A stretch of DNA of 64,000 nucleotides from Zygnema cylindricum (Eukaryota > Streptophyta > Zygnematophyceae > Zygnematales > Zygnemataceae), in the NCBI GenBank assembly GCA_037447655.1, contig JBBHKE010003077.1, positions 82,696 to 146,695 on the forward strand. Reading direction: 5' to 3'. Both the position numbers and the translations under genes were made by a program. The notes under the pieces are model-generated. The model did no database searches. It was not told the DNA's origin and saw nothing but the letters and a program-made list of their open reading frames with translations. Below are positions 54,630-64,000 of this stretch, in pieces; the stretch's first letter is position 1; each line of letters opens with the position of its first letter.

Positions 54630-54709
54630 GAGAGAGAGAGAGGGAGAGAGAGAGGGATAGGGAGAGGGATAGGGAGAGGGAGAGGGAGAGGGAGAGGGAG
54701 TGAGAGAGG
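54630..54709 (+). repeat. GGGAGA purine tract
   Basis: 80 bp of AGAGAGAGAGGGAGA-type repeat, upstream of the first recognised exon of the RLSRG gene. Confidence 0.9.
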
Positions 54710-55336
54710 ATTTTTCGGAAAATAGAAAAACGTTTTTATTTGCACATGGAAAGATTGGAAATATATTAAAACAATTTCTTGCTGAACATTTTGGTACAAA
54801 GTTTGTTGGAAAATTCATCTGAAAATTCATTTAAGCGATGAAAAATCAGTTGCAAAATTAAAACGTTTAAAATAACCTTGAAAAAACCTAAAAAAGCCTA
54901 AAGAGCCTAAGAAAAACCATAGAAAAACGTAAAAAAACGATATAAATGACCCTTCAAAACCGATAATTCCACGCGCGACTGAAACAGTAATATTATTGAG
55001 TAAATTATTCGAGCAAAAAAATGAAAATAAAAACGATTTTTTTTTGCAAACGAAAATTACATTGTAATGTCTTACAAAAAAAGTTGACAATTAAATAAAG
55101 GTCGGATTACAAACGGAAAAGAAATGCAATCAGGTGTTTAAAATAAGTGATAGCAGAGAGAGAAGCACTATTTAGTATTTCATCATCCGTGGCTTGGAAT
55201 TGGTAATTACAGGAACAGAAATATCAAATGCACACTAATTATGTTTAGTGCTCACAAAAAACGGTGACGTGCGGCTGTGCAGGCGCCACCGCTGCACTTT
55301 TTGAAACTTCAAAAACGACGCGTGGCGCAGTGTTTC

Positions 55337-55580
55337 CCCTGCACAGGTCGCACTTTAGAATATGTAATAACTATTAGGGGAAATCGCGAAACGTGCGACT
55401 TTCCGTGCGGTTAGCACTTTTGGGGTGTACCGTACACTATTATTTAGGGTGTCTTCCATTGAGCTCCGTTTTAGCTGGAAACGGTTTCTCGGATGCTTTA
55501 CTTACATTGAGTTTCCATGATGCCCAGGTTTAGAACTGAGAAACTGACAGGTGGTGATTGTGACCATTTTCTACTGGTCC
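55337..55580 (+). repeat. Dispersed direct repeat, copy 1
   Basis: CCCTGCACAGGTCGCAC to TTTCTACTGGTCC. It is clearly similar to 56096-56349: it shares GTGCGGTTAGCAC, GTGTACCGTACACTATTATT, GAGCTCCGTTT and GATGCCCAGGT. Confidence 0.85.
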
Positions 55581-56095
55581 ATACATCTGGTTGCAATGCC
55601 GTATACGGTCGTTTATAAACGGTGTACAGCTCGTGGATGCGTGTAATTCCATTTTATTAAAAAATTGGTGTTAAAAATGTTAAAAATGCACATTACAATA
55701 ACAACTGCATTGGCTGTCTACTTTTTGAAGCAAAACAACTTTCCGAAAAAGCTATGAACTGTCCGTACTCTCTCTCGTCGCACTCTCACCGCTCTCCACC
55801 GCGCTCATTTTAACTCCATCGCAATTATTTCGAAATTTTGTTTGGTTGCCCGTCCGTGTTTTTTTTCTTTTCCCGGTTTTTTTTTCCACGGAATGTCATC
55901 CTACGCCGTGTCAGTTCGCTAAAAAAATTCGTCCGGCGGCGTGCGCTGTACTTTGATCTTACGTCAGATTCGGACGGTCGTACAGGAGTGTGCACGACGC
56001 ACACACATACAGTATGCCTACGTTGCGCGAGTTTTGTGCAAAGTTTTGTGCGCCTACCAAAGGCCTACCATAAAAAAGCCTACTTTTAAACTATG

Positions 56096-56349
56096 CCCTG
56101 CACAGGTCGCACTTTAGAAAATGTAATAGCTATAGCGGTATAGCCCATAGGGGAAATTTTGAAACGTGCGACTATTTCGTGCGGTTAGCACTTTTGCGGT
56201 GTACCGTACACTATTATTCAGGGTATTGAGCTCCGTTTCAGTTGGAAACGGTTTTTCGGCTATGTTGCTTAAATTGAGTTTCCATGATGCCCAGGTCTGC
56301 AATTGAGAAATGAAGACAGGTGGTGATCGTGACCACTTTCTACTGGTCC
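56096..56349 (+). repeat. Dispersed direct repeat, copy 2
   Basis: Second copy of the repeat at 55337-55580, with small insertions and deletions. No coding capacity seen. Confidence 0.85.
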
Positions 56350-58237
56350 AAATATTTGGTTCACAAATTTACAATGCTTTATAGCTCGTGCATAAACCGT
56401 GTATAGCTGTACTTCTATGTTTATTTTAACAAAAAAAATGGTTTAATTGGTTAAAAGTAATCTGGTCATCGGCTTATTGGTCACGTTATATTGTCTAACA
56501 ACGCATTGGCCACCGACATTTTCAATCACTGCCCAATGAAATGATTCAAGTTTAAAATTTTGCTCCAAATCTCAAATTCAAGGTCAGTTCTCTACGGCAC
56601 CGTCTCCATGGAACATCACGCTGTTCTGAAATTGAGTACGAGTGTACGACAAAGTGGCACACCGTCTACTTGCTGTCCCTCCTGCTGTACGGATGAGAGA
56701 GTGACGAGGAGAGAGATTTTCCCTCGATGGAGCCTATTCTGATCCACCTCTGGTAAGCACTACAGTATTTAGTATTTACTTTTTTAGCGTGCAATAGCAT
56801 TAGACCTCTCGCGTGCGCACTTCAGTTTAGTGCGCACATGATGCGTTTAGTGCGACATTTAGTGTGAGTGAAAGGAACGGTTGGAACAAAATGTAACTAA
56901 TTTAGGTGTCATGAGCTTGACTGTCACGTGTCAATAGTTTTAATTTTTGAGTGTTTTTTTAGGGTTGGTTTAGTGCATAAACGTTAAAACTATGACACTA
57001 TTTTTTCATTTTCAAGCGTGATATTTGAAGAAAGAGGGAGAAATAATGCTTGTGAAGGTGGGAGAGAATATGAGAAATTGAATAATTAGGGTTGCTTCTT
57101 GAAAAGGCTTCTTTATTGGCAATTATTTGGTGGAATTTAGAATTGCAAATGTTGGATACTGTAACTCATTAGGTATGTGAGTAATTTGAGAAGAGGAAAG
57201 AAGAAAGGAAAGCTATATTTTTGCTCGCTGCTCTGTTTTGTCAACTGCTGATGAAAATTAAGAGTTTTGTAGGGTTTTTGAGGTATTTTCCTCGAGATTT
57301 TATTATATTCAAAGTAAATTTATTGATTAGAGATATAATCTGTAGCTAATTGTTAATAATAAGTATTCTTTAGTATCAAAATTGGCTTAAAAGCGGAGGC
57401 AAGACATGATTCTTTCCATTCGTTGCAATTGGATTTTTTTTTTATGCGAAAAGCTATAATGAAAGATAAAATTTATGCATAATTTTGGCACACATAGTGC
57501 ATTGCTTCGAACTATTATTCAGGACAAACTTTATCATCAATTTTTTTATGATCGAGGTTGCTAGAGACTCTTACAAGCTTTCTTGTTTGGTTGAACAATT
57601 GCGTTTCTAGCTGGAAATTAACCATAGTATGAGCAACCATCATTGTTTAATGTAGTTTTCTGTAAATTATTTGTTCACAAGATCACAAAATCATGCATTT
57701 TTCTTATTAGCTAGAGACATGTGGATGTTTCTAAAATGTCGCACACCGTGGATTGTTATTAGAGTCAAGGAATTATTAGCGTGGGGTTTATGTTAATGTT
57801 ATCAATTCTTATACAGTTTCGAATGACGTGGCTGCTTTTGAACCGTTAAATTTAAGAAAAAAACAATTGGTGGCATTGACACTATTTTAGTTCGAAGGGT
57901 AAACTTTAGGGGCGCTGCTATAGTGTCATTGACGCTAATAACAATACAAGTTGCAGCGTTGTTGTGGCTGTCTAAACTCTTTTTTTTTTGGAGCGCGGGA
58001 ACAATTCATAATGTTGAAATGATTGATTGCATAAAGTTGTGGTTATGAATGTTTTGACAATCGGTTGTGGGTGAAAGTATGTGTTTTTTTTTAAATGTGC
58101 AGCTTTTGGGGGAAATTTATGTTTGAAGTAATCACATTACTCTCAAATCATTAAATTTATGGATATCTGGTCACTAGATAATAGTGACCAGGTCTTGTCA
58201 AAAAAAAGAGAATGTTTTGTTTGCTGAGACTATGTAC

Positions 58238-58407
58238 AAGAGAGAGGAGAGGGGAGAGAGGGGAGAGGGTGAGAGGGGGAGAGAGAGGGAGAGGGGGGGA
58301 GATAGGGGGAGAGAGGGAGAGAGGGAGAGGGAGAGAAGGAGAGAAGGAGAGAGGGAGAAAGGGAGAGAGAAAGAGAGGGAGAGAGGGGGAGAGAGAGATA
58401 GGGAGAT
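58238..58407 (+). repeat. GGGAGA purine tract
   Basis: 170 bp of variants of GAGAGGGAGAGG with no pyrimidines except a few T. Not coding. Confidence 0.92.
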
Positions 58408-59316
58408 GGTGTTTAACGTATAAAATGGACATGAAGCATACGTGAGGAGCTCAATGCAACCAAAAGTAACTGTTTTCTTGTAATCACTCTTTTCATCCAC
58501 TCGGTGGAACATATATCAGTTGCTAAGATTCAGTTGGTATACAGAGACTACAAAGCTCAGAGTGACATGAGAAGTGATAGCTATCTGTGTAGAATTTGGA
58601 TTTAGGAGACGGTGTTTCGTGTTTTAGTTTTGAACAGCCAAACAAGTCAGCAAGTAAGGCTTGTTCTCAGAAACCTTAAAGCTGTCGTGGTAAGGATAAT
58701 CATCTTAACTTGTTTTCTGCAACCTTAGCAATGTGTAAATCTTGATTTTAGGGAAGGAGACTAAGGCGACTACATTTGTGGGCGCATCAGTTTGTCAAAA
58801 TCATTTTTTGTGTGGTCTATTTTCCACTATGACGGTTTTCTTAGTCTCTTATTTGTAAGACAGTTGAAAACTGTTGATTACGTCATTGCTATATTCCATT
58901 TTCTGTGAATTTTAGACTGCAAAGCTCATCGTGACGGGACACGATGTGGGTGACTGTCAATACTGTCTGCTGATTGTGGTCCCTAATTTGTTGCTTTAAT
59001 TTTAGAGTTCCTAGTGTTCCTAATCTTTGGTTTTGTGAATTCAACAAACCATCAACCTCGTGGTCGAGAAAGTCAACAAGGAAGGCCTTCGTCAAGAATC
59101 CTACTTGAAAACTGCTGCGATGTATTTTACATTATGCTGGATCATGGCGTTTGTCAGAGTACATTCCCTTTTTTTGTTTATTCCGCAATCATTATGTTTT
59201 TGATTTTTTTTTAGTAATTACATAGGCTTTACATTGGCTCGTCTCTCATGAATGATATTATTGCTGCGTACATCTTCTTATCTTCTGGAGCTCCACTGTT
59301 AAACATATAAACTCTA
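58408..59316. other. Non-coding stretch, nothing recognised
   Basis: AT-rich sequence between purine tracts. I see no gene, RNA or clear repeat. Confidence 0.35.
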
Positions 59317-59537
59317 AGGGAGGGGTGGAGAGAGGAAGAGGGAGAGAAGGGGAGAGGGAGAGGGGTAGAGAGGGAGAGGGGTTGAGAGGGGGAGTGGGGG
59401 AGAGGTGGAGAGGGGGAGAGGCGGTGAGGAGGGAGGTGGAGAGGGAGAGAGGGGGAACGGGAGGGGACGACGTGGAGGTAGGAGAGAGACGGAGGTGGGA
59501 AGTGAGGGGGAGAGGGAGAGGAGAGGGACAGGGGGCA
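59317..59537 (+). repeat. GGGAGA purine tract
   Basis: 220 bp of GAGGGAGAGGGG variants, the longest of the four purine tracts. It is followed by a T-rich stretch at 59588-59690. Confidence 0.92.
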
Positions 59538-59775
59538 TGATAAGAAGTTTAAAACCAGTAGTGGAAGGTTTCCACTAACTTTTTATTCGCAATGTTTTTT
59601 GTTTTGTTTTGTTTTTTTCTTTTTTTCGGTTTTTGTTTTGTTTTGTTTAAGTTTTCTCTTTTGTTTTTTTTTTTTTTTCTGATCTTGTTTGACGTTCTTC
59701 ACTTAGTTTCTCCTTTCCCTCGGTATTTAAGCTTACATTAAAAATTTAATTGTTTTTTTTTTTAATTGATTTTAA

Positions 59776-60037
59776 ATTTGTGATAATGGTTTCCGATTCC
59801 GGTGTGTATGCAAAGGGAGTGGGAGTGTAAAGGATAATGTTGATGATTTTGTTAAGTTTTTGGATAAATTAGAGAAAATTGAGGTCTTATTAAAGTCTTA
59901 TTTAAAGAAACGTTTTAAGGTGACAAATATGGGTGAAGCTAAGAATATTTCAAGCATTGAGTAGACATGAATCCGGTTGTATTAACCTTAGTCAAGAACA
60001 GTATTATAAGGAATTTTTGGCTCTTCTATTTATGGTA
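59776..60037 (+). pseudogene. Old Copia RT relic, left part
   Basis: DDFVKFLDKLEKIEVLLKSYLKKRFKVTNMGEAKNI, then after a frameshift HESGCINLSQEQYYKEFL. This matches the Copia RT end (EIEELKKKLSERFKMTDLGE..., LSQEKYIEKVL). It is a different and much older lineage than the elements at the left of the window. It is cut by a MITE at 60038. Confidence 0.8.
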
Positions 60038-60254
60038 CACCGTGAATCACTATTAGTGTTAATGTTTTTTTCGTCCCTTAAAACATATTTTCTCCGTACA
60101 CACAAGTCGGATTCTGGATTTGACGCTTGCTATTTGAAGGTAAGATTCTCAGCTTCCAATTGGCGGTCTTAAATTGAAAATTGGACAAATGTGTACGGAG
60201 AAATGATGTTTTCAGTGGCGAAAAAAATATTCACACTAATAGTGATGCACGGTG
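60038..60254. mobile_element. MITE with CACCGTGAATC ends
   Basis: 217 bp. Left end CACCGTGAATCACTATTAGTG and right end CACTAATAGTGATGCACGGTG are near-perfect inverted repeats, flanked by TA. It interrupts the Copia relic. A partial relative lies at about 60700-60890 (GCCTTCCGATTGGC, GTGGGCGAAGAAA). Confidence 0.87.
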
Positions 60255-60570
60255 TAGATTCTGAGCCCTAGTACATCTCTTGACCCAAAATTACACCTTA
60301 GCAAATTTGCAAATTTACGACTGAGATTTTTTTTGATGTACCTTAAAGAAAGGCAATTGGATGCTTAATGTATGCTTAATGGAAGTGGAATACATGGCGA
60401 TTTGTCATACGACTAAAGCTTCAATTTGGATTAAGGAGATGTTAGTGATTTAGGAAATTTTGTAAAATGTATGAAGTTTATTCAAATAGTATTTGCTATA
60501 TTGTTGTATCGAAGAATCCCGTGTTTCATAAAAAGACGCGGATTTAGTGGCATTTTGTGAGAGATTTTAA
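60255..60570 (+). pseudogene. Old Copia RNase H relic, right part
   Basis: Frames give VEYMAICHTTKASIWIKEML and KNPVFHKKTRI...HFVRDF, the end of Copia RNase H (AEYMA...A.KE.IWL, NPV.H.RTKHIDI.YHFVRE). Several stops are present. It continues the relic at 59776 across the MITE. Confidence 0.75.
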
Positions 60571-61043
60571 GTGCATGCAAACAATGCATGGTGTTTTTGC
60601 AACAGGAAGGCTTAGGCTAAATTTATTTTGAGTCTTTTGAAGAATTAGTGTGGATTCCCAACATGGAGAGAAAGAATATTATGATCTGCAATGTACTCTG
60701 TCAATGCCAACTCAGGAAATATTATTTTCGTGCAGATAGGTTTGTCTGTTAATCCGACGGTTGCCGATTGGAAGGTAATATTCTCGCCTTCCGATTGGCA
60801 TTCTCCAATCGAAAACTGAACAAGTATGCACGGAGAAAATATATTTAAAGTGGGCGAAGAAAACATCACACTATTGGCGACTAACGGTGTGTACTACATT
60901 ACTAGAGTGTGCACGCTGTATTTTTTGGCCGTCCATACTCCCCGCCGTCGATTCACCAATTTGAATCGTTTGCATTCTCATTTATCTTTCATAAAATTCT
61001 TTATAGTTTTATATCTATTTTAATTTTATCTCCACAATCACTC

Positions 61044-61381
61044 GCGCGCTTGGTGCAGTGGTAGCACACCGTCTTACCAGCGTCACTAACCGCTGGTAAG
61101 GTTGCGGCTTAGCTTGCTTTGAGGAGCACGAATCCCTATGGTGGGACGTGCTCATTTCCCCTATGGTGGGGCCCCTATGGTGGGGATTGTGGCCAATCAG
61201 AGTAATGGGCTGGTTGGTGTCGGAGACGTCCGACATATGTGAGTGGCTGATAAACGTTGAAATGCGACTGCATGGGTCGCCCAACGCAGCTGAAAGTTGT
61301 CGCAATGCTAGCCGTGACCGTCAGACCAGTTGGGGCGGGGTTGGTAAGATGGAGACCCGGGTTCGAACCCCGGAGCGTGCA
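61044..61381 (+). tRNA. tRNA-like gene with about 265-bp insert in the anticodon arm
   Basis: Acceptor GCGCGCT (61044-61050) pairs with AGCGTGC (61374-61380, one G-T pair), followed by A. D-arm GTGC-AGTGGTA-GCAC is perfect, and T-arm CCGGG-TTCGAAC-CCCGG is perfect. The anticodon region CCGTCTTACC pairs with GGTAAGATGG about 250 bp downstream (10 bp). So all arms are kept although the halves are far apart. A T run follows the 3' end. It could be a tRNA with a very large insert or a SINE; the anticodon cannot be read. Confidence 0.55.
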
Positions 61382-61540
61382 CATTTTTCCACTTTTTAGG
61401 TCTTTTTGTCTTTTTCAATCTTTTTTGTCCCGCCTAAGTGATGTTTTCATCTTACCGTTCATTGAGTACGGCAGAATGCAATTACGAACGGTCCAGATGT
61501 TATTTGAGGATCTATAATAATGAGTTGGGGCGGGATCGGT

Positions 61541-61576
61541 AGATGGAGACCTGGGTTCGAACCCCGGAGCGTGCAA
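61541..61576 (+). other. Isolated tRNA 3' half
   Basis: TAGATGGAGACC, T-arm CTGGG-TTCGAAC-CCCGG and acceptor strand AGCGTGCA followed by a long T run. No 5' half lies beside it. Same family as 61343-61381. Confidence 0.7.
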
Positions 61577-61641
61577 TTTTTTTTTTTTTTTTTTTCTCCC
61601 GCCTTTTCTCCTTTATGTAAAAGAAGATGATAAGTACAGTA

Positions 61642-61849
61642 CACCGTGAATCGTTAATAGAGTTTAGGTACTTTTTTTTTTAAATTCTCAAAAATAGAAT
61701 TATTCAAACTATTTAAAAAAAAACCCTAATTCTTAATTAGAGTAAACGATTTCTTTGAAAATTTCCAAATTCCCAATTAGCGATATCGCCTTATCGGTAA
61801 TTATTCCTATACGCTAAAAAAACTTGTACTCTAATAACGATTCAAGGTG
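61642..61849. mobile_element. MITE with CACCGTGAATC ends
   Basis: 208 bp, TA on both sides (61640-61641 and 61850-61851). Ends CACCGTGAATCGTTAATAGAG and CTCTAATAACGATTCAAGGTG. Same family as 60038-60254. Confidence 0.82.
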
Positions 61850-62138
61850 TACTGTAATGTTTTCGTCTTACCGTTCGTTGGGTACGGCAGACAATATTAT
61901 GGACAGTCCAGATGTCATTACGTAGATCCGGTCGGGCTGTTTGTCCGGATTCGGTAAGGCGGAGGCACGGCTTCGCTTCCCGGAGGCCTAGAAAGTATAT
62001 TGTACGATAATTCTGTCTTTTTACGCCGTCCGTACTGTAAAAGGATTATCTGTCGTGGATTGGTCGGTTTGAATTTGCTATCCAGTAAAAGCTTTATAAA
62101 TATATAATTATATATTTAAATTTGCTCGAATAACGTTT

Positions 62139-62345
62139 GTGCGCTTGGTGTAGTGGTAGCACATCGTCTTGCTGACGTCACTAACCGCTGGGTTGTGAGT
62201 TGGTACCCCTCACACTTTGCATAGTCCGAAGACATGCAGTGAATTTCAGAAATTGATTCCAAGTTCTCTATTGGGATCGATTCCTGACTGCCAGTTGGGA
62301 GGGGGTCAGTTGATGAAGACCTGGGTTCGAATCCCGGAGCGCGCA
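62139..62345 (+). tRNA. tRNA-like gene with about 135-bp insert
   Basis: Acceptor GTGCGCT (62139-62145) pairs fully with AGCGCGC (one T-G), then A (62345). D-arm GTGT-AGTGGTA-GCAC; anticodon stem CATCG with TGATG; T-arm CTGGG-TTCGAAT-CCCGG. It is followed by TCTTTTC and by two more 3' halves. Confidence 0.55.
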
Positions 62346-62375
62346 TCTTTTCATCCTATTTTCTCTGTTTTTGAA

Positions 62376-62472
62376 GATGAAGACTTGGGTTCGAACCCCA
62401 GAGCGCGCACTTTTTCATTCTTTCTTTCTGTTTTTGTAGATGAAGATCTGGGTTCAGATCCCAGAGCGCGCA
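62376..62472 (+). repeat. Two further tandem tRNA 3' halves
   Basis: 62376-62409 and 62439-62472 repeat the 3' half of 62312-62345 (GATGAAGAC, T-arm, AGCGCGCA), each followed by a T run. The spacing is 64 and 63 bp. T-stem changes are paired (TTGGG-CCCAG and CTGGG-CCCAG), so structure is kept. Confidence 0.75.
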
Positions 62473-63478
62473 ATTTTTCGTGTTGTTCGTTTTGAATTTT
62501 GGCGGGGGAATGCGGGATCGAGCGATGGAATTCCATCGATAACTTTTATTTCTATTTTTCTATCTTATTTCCCGCCTTTTTTTCAAAAAAAGAAAATAAA
62601 TAGATAATAGTTCTAAAGTCCGTTGAGTACTACGACACAAATCGGTTGTGAACGCTCCAGATGTAATTTGACAAGTCTCTATGATATGTGGAGCATAGAT
62701 TTGGTCTCTCATGTGAACAATGCGCTATCCGTACACTACTTGTACGGAAAGAGACCTCGTGCTAACCGAGTACCTATGACATGTGAAGTACAGATTCAGT
62801 CTCTCATGCCGAATTTGAAAAAAACTGATTTTATTCCCTTAGCCAATGAAATCATCCGATTTGATGATTTCAAATGTTTTATAACCACCATTCTATTTTT
62901 CGTGTCCTTTCTATCGCATTGTCATTTTTTTTTATTATTATTTAATTGCTTATTGATTTGTTTTAGCTTTTTTACATTTTATTTTGTTTTGTTTGTGTGG
63001 CATCCATCTTTTGCCTTATTTCTTTGTTTTCTTAGTTTTTTGCTTTTTATTTTGTTTCTACAATTTGGACGGTTTTTAAAGACTTTAGTGTAGGAAATGT
63101 GTCAGTCCGTACTAAAACTGCTCATTATTTTTGTACAATCGTACAAAAGAAAGTGTCAAGTAAAGGCGTCGACACTAAAAAGCGCACTCACATTTGATTC
63201 CCAGTCATAAAGAAAGGGGAAAATCAGCAACGTTTCACATGTTCAACATCAACTATGTGAACACAGGCTATAGCGGCTACAATATGGGAATGTGTATCCA
63301 CATTAGTGTTAATTGTTGAAACTAGCGTTTTTGTTGGCGTTAGGCCCTTAAACCCAAAAAAGAGTTAATAATACTAATTGTTCCTTTACACTAATTCTTT
63401 CTTAACACTAAAAGCGATTCACGGTGTACTACAACCAGTACACGCTACGGCGCATCGGCCATAACTTTTTGTAAGCTA

Positions 63479-63898
63479 CACCGTGAATCGCTTATGGTCT
63501 TAATAACACTAAACCTGCGCCACTGAATTTGACCATTAAACCTTAAATTAATTCAATATAGATACGTTCTAATTAGCGCCACTGACTCTAATTATCGCAT
63601 AAAAGTGATAAAATTACCAAGTAGGGATCGATAAAAAAAATCGGACCAAGCGTCAAATTCTCATTGGCTGACGTGTAATAGCTAACAATTCAATTGGGGA
63701 GGGGTCAACAGATGAAGACATGGATTCGAACCCCAGAGCGCGCACTTTTATGTTCATTATTCATTTTGAATTTTGGAGCGGGATCGGGAGGTGGATGTCC
63801 TACGTTCCCGATTCTAGGGTTCGAATTCTAAGGAGTAAACTTTTCCAAAAAGTCGACACCGAATTAGTGTTATTTAACTCTAATAACGATGGTCGGTG
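63479..63898. mobile_element. Large MITE enclosing a tRNA 3' half
   Basis: Left end CACCGTGAATCGCTTATGG after TA; right end CTCTAATAACGATGGTCGGTG. 420 bp, about twice the size of its relatives, because a tRNA 3' half (63711-63744) and a second degenerate T-arm (63818-63838) lie inside. A related right end (GATTCACGGTG, then TA) closes another copy at 63426. Confidence 0.65.
63711..63744 (+). other. Isolated tRNA 3' half inside a MITE
   Basis: GATGAAGACATGGATTCGAA followed by CCCCAGAGCGCGCA. It is the same unit as 62312-62345, with a slightly damaged T-stem. Confidence 0.65.
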
Positions 63899-63929
63899 TT
63901 GTAATGCTAATTAATTACTAATTGTCAGT

Positions 63930-64000
63930 AAAAAAAAGAAAAAAAAAAACGGGCGGACTTCGTTGAAAAGCCCGATGGTAAACCATCTGAGTCCATGGGA
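63930..64000 (-). repeat. Dispersed repeat, inverted copy at window end
   Basis: On the minus strand it reads GGACTCAGATGGTTTACCATCG, GGGCTTTTCAACGAAGTC, then a T run. It is the same repeat as 47275-47345 and may extend past the window. Confidence 0.6.

Larger units (their letters stand above)
54710..58237. other. Non-coding stretch with duplicated repeats
   Basis: No gene recognised; first exons of the RLSRG gene could be here. It includes the duplicated repeat listed at 55337 and 56096. A MITE-like pair of ends (CACCGTGGATTGTTATTAGAG near 57744, GCTAATAACAATAC near 57932) suggests a further worn element. Confidence 0.4.

Noticed and set aside
62312-62472. CRISPR-like spaced repeats
   Set aside because: The repeats are tRNA 3' halves with T-run spacers of similar sequence; the genome is eukaryotic.

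Overview
The window looks like repeat-dense nuclear DNA of a green plant. Two spliced host genes belong to plant-type families: a DUF674 protein, and a protein with the conserved RPS-DDV-RLSRG block known from plant proteins of unknown function. The rest is mostly nested LTR retrotransposons, MITE-like elements, minisatellites and tRNA-derived repeats. A Ty3/gypsy element carrying a cytosine methyltransferase points to a streptophyte (charophyte) alga, because such elements are known there. That placement is a guess from memory of the literature, not proof.

Layout. 1-4546: a nearly intact Copia element (minus), cut by the left window edge. 4547-7806: a decayed reading frame and a chromodomain Ty3/gypsy element (minus). 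7807-18182: Copia element Y (plus), holding a gag-only Copia element Z (12611-16809) with a perfect target duplication. 18183-28295: Copia element X (plus), holding another complete Copia element (20451-26953). 27270-32455: two 1.9-kb direct repeats, each made of two LTR-like halves, around a non-coding spacer. 32456-34810: non-coding repeats with a 49-bp minisatellite. 34811-46975: a Ty3/gypsy element coding protease, C5-cytosine methyltransferase, reverse transcriptase, RNase H, integrase and a PHD finger, with scrambled LTR modules. 47646-49386: the DUF674 gene. 50411-54524: the convergent RLSRG gene. 54525-64000: purine tracts, TA-flanked MITEs, an old Copia relic, and a cluster of tRNA-like genes whose halves are far apart.

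Shared logic. The main Copia families have a primer site that copies the anticodon loop of initiator tRNA-Met (half-tRNA priming, as in Drosophila copia). That site contains the ATG that opens the Gag frame. Their LTRs hold an antisense tRNA-like segment about 200-320 bp from the LTR start, and a row of hairpins with compensatory changes at the predicted RNA 5' end. The methyltransferase/PHD element is the most unusual system here: it carries both a DNA methylation writer and a chromatin reader. This copy is dead: gag is missing, the RT catalytic aspartates are lost, and several frames are broken.
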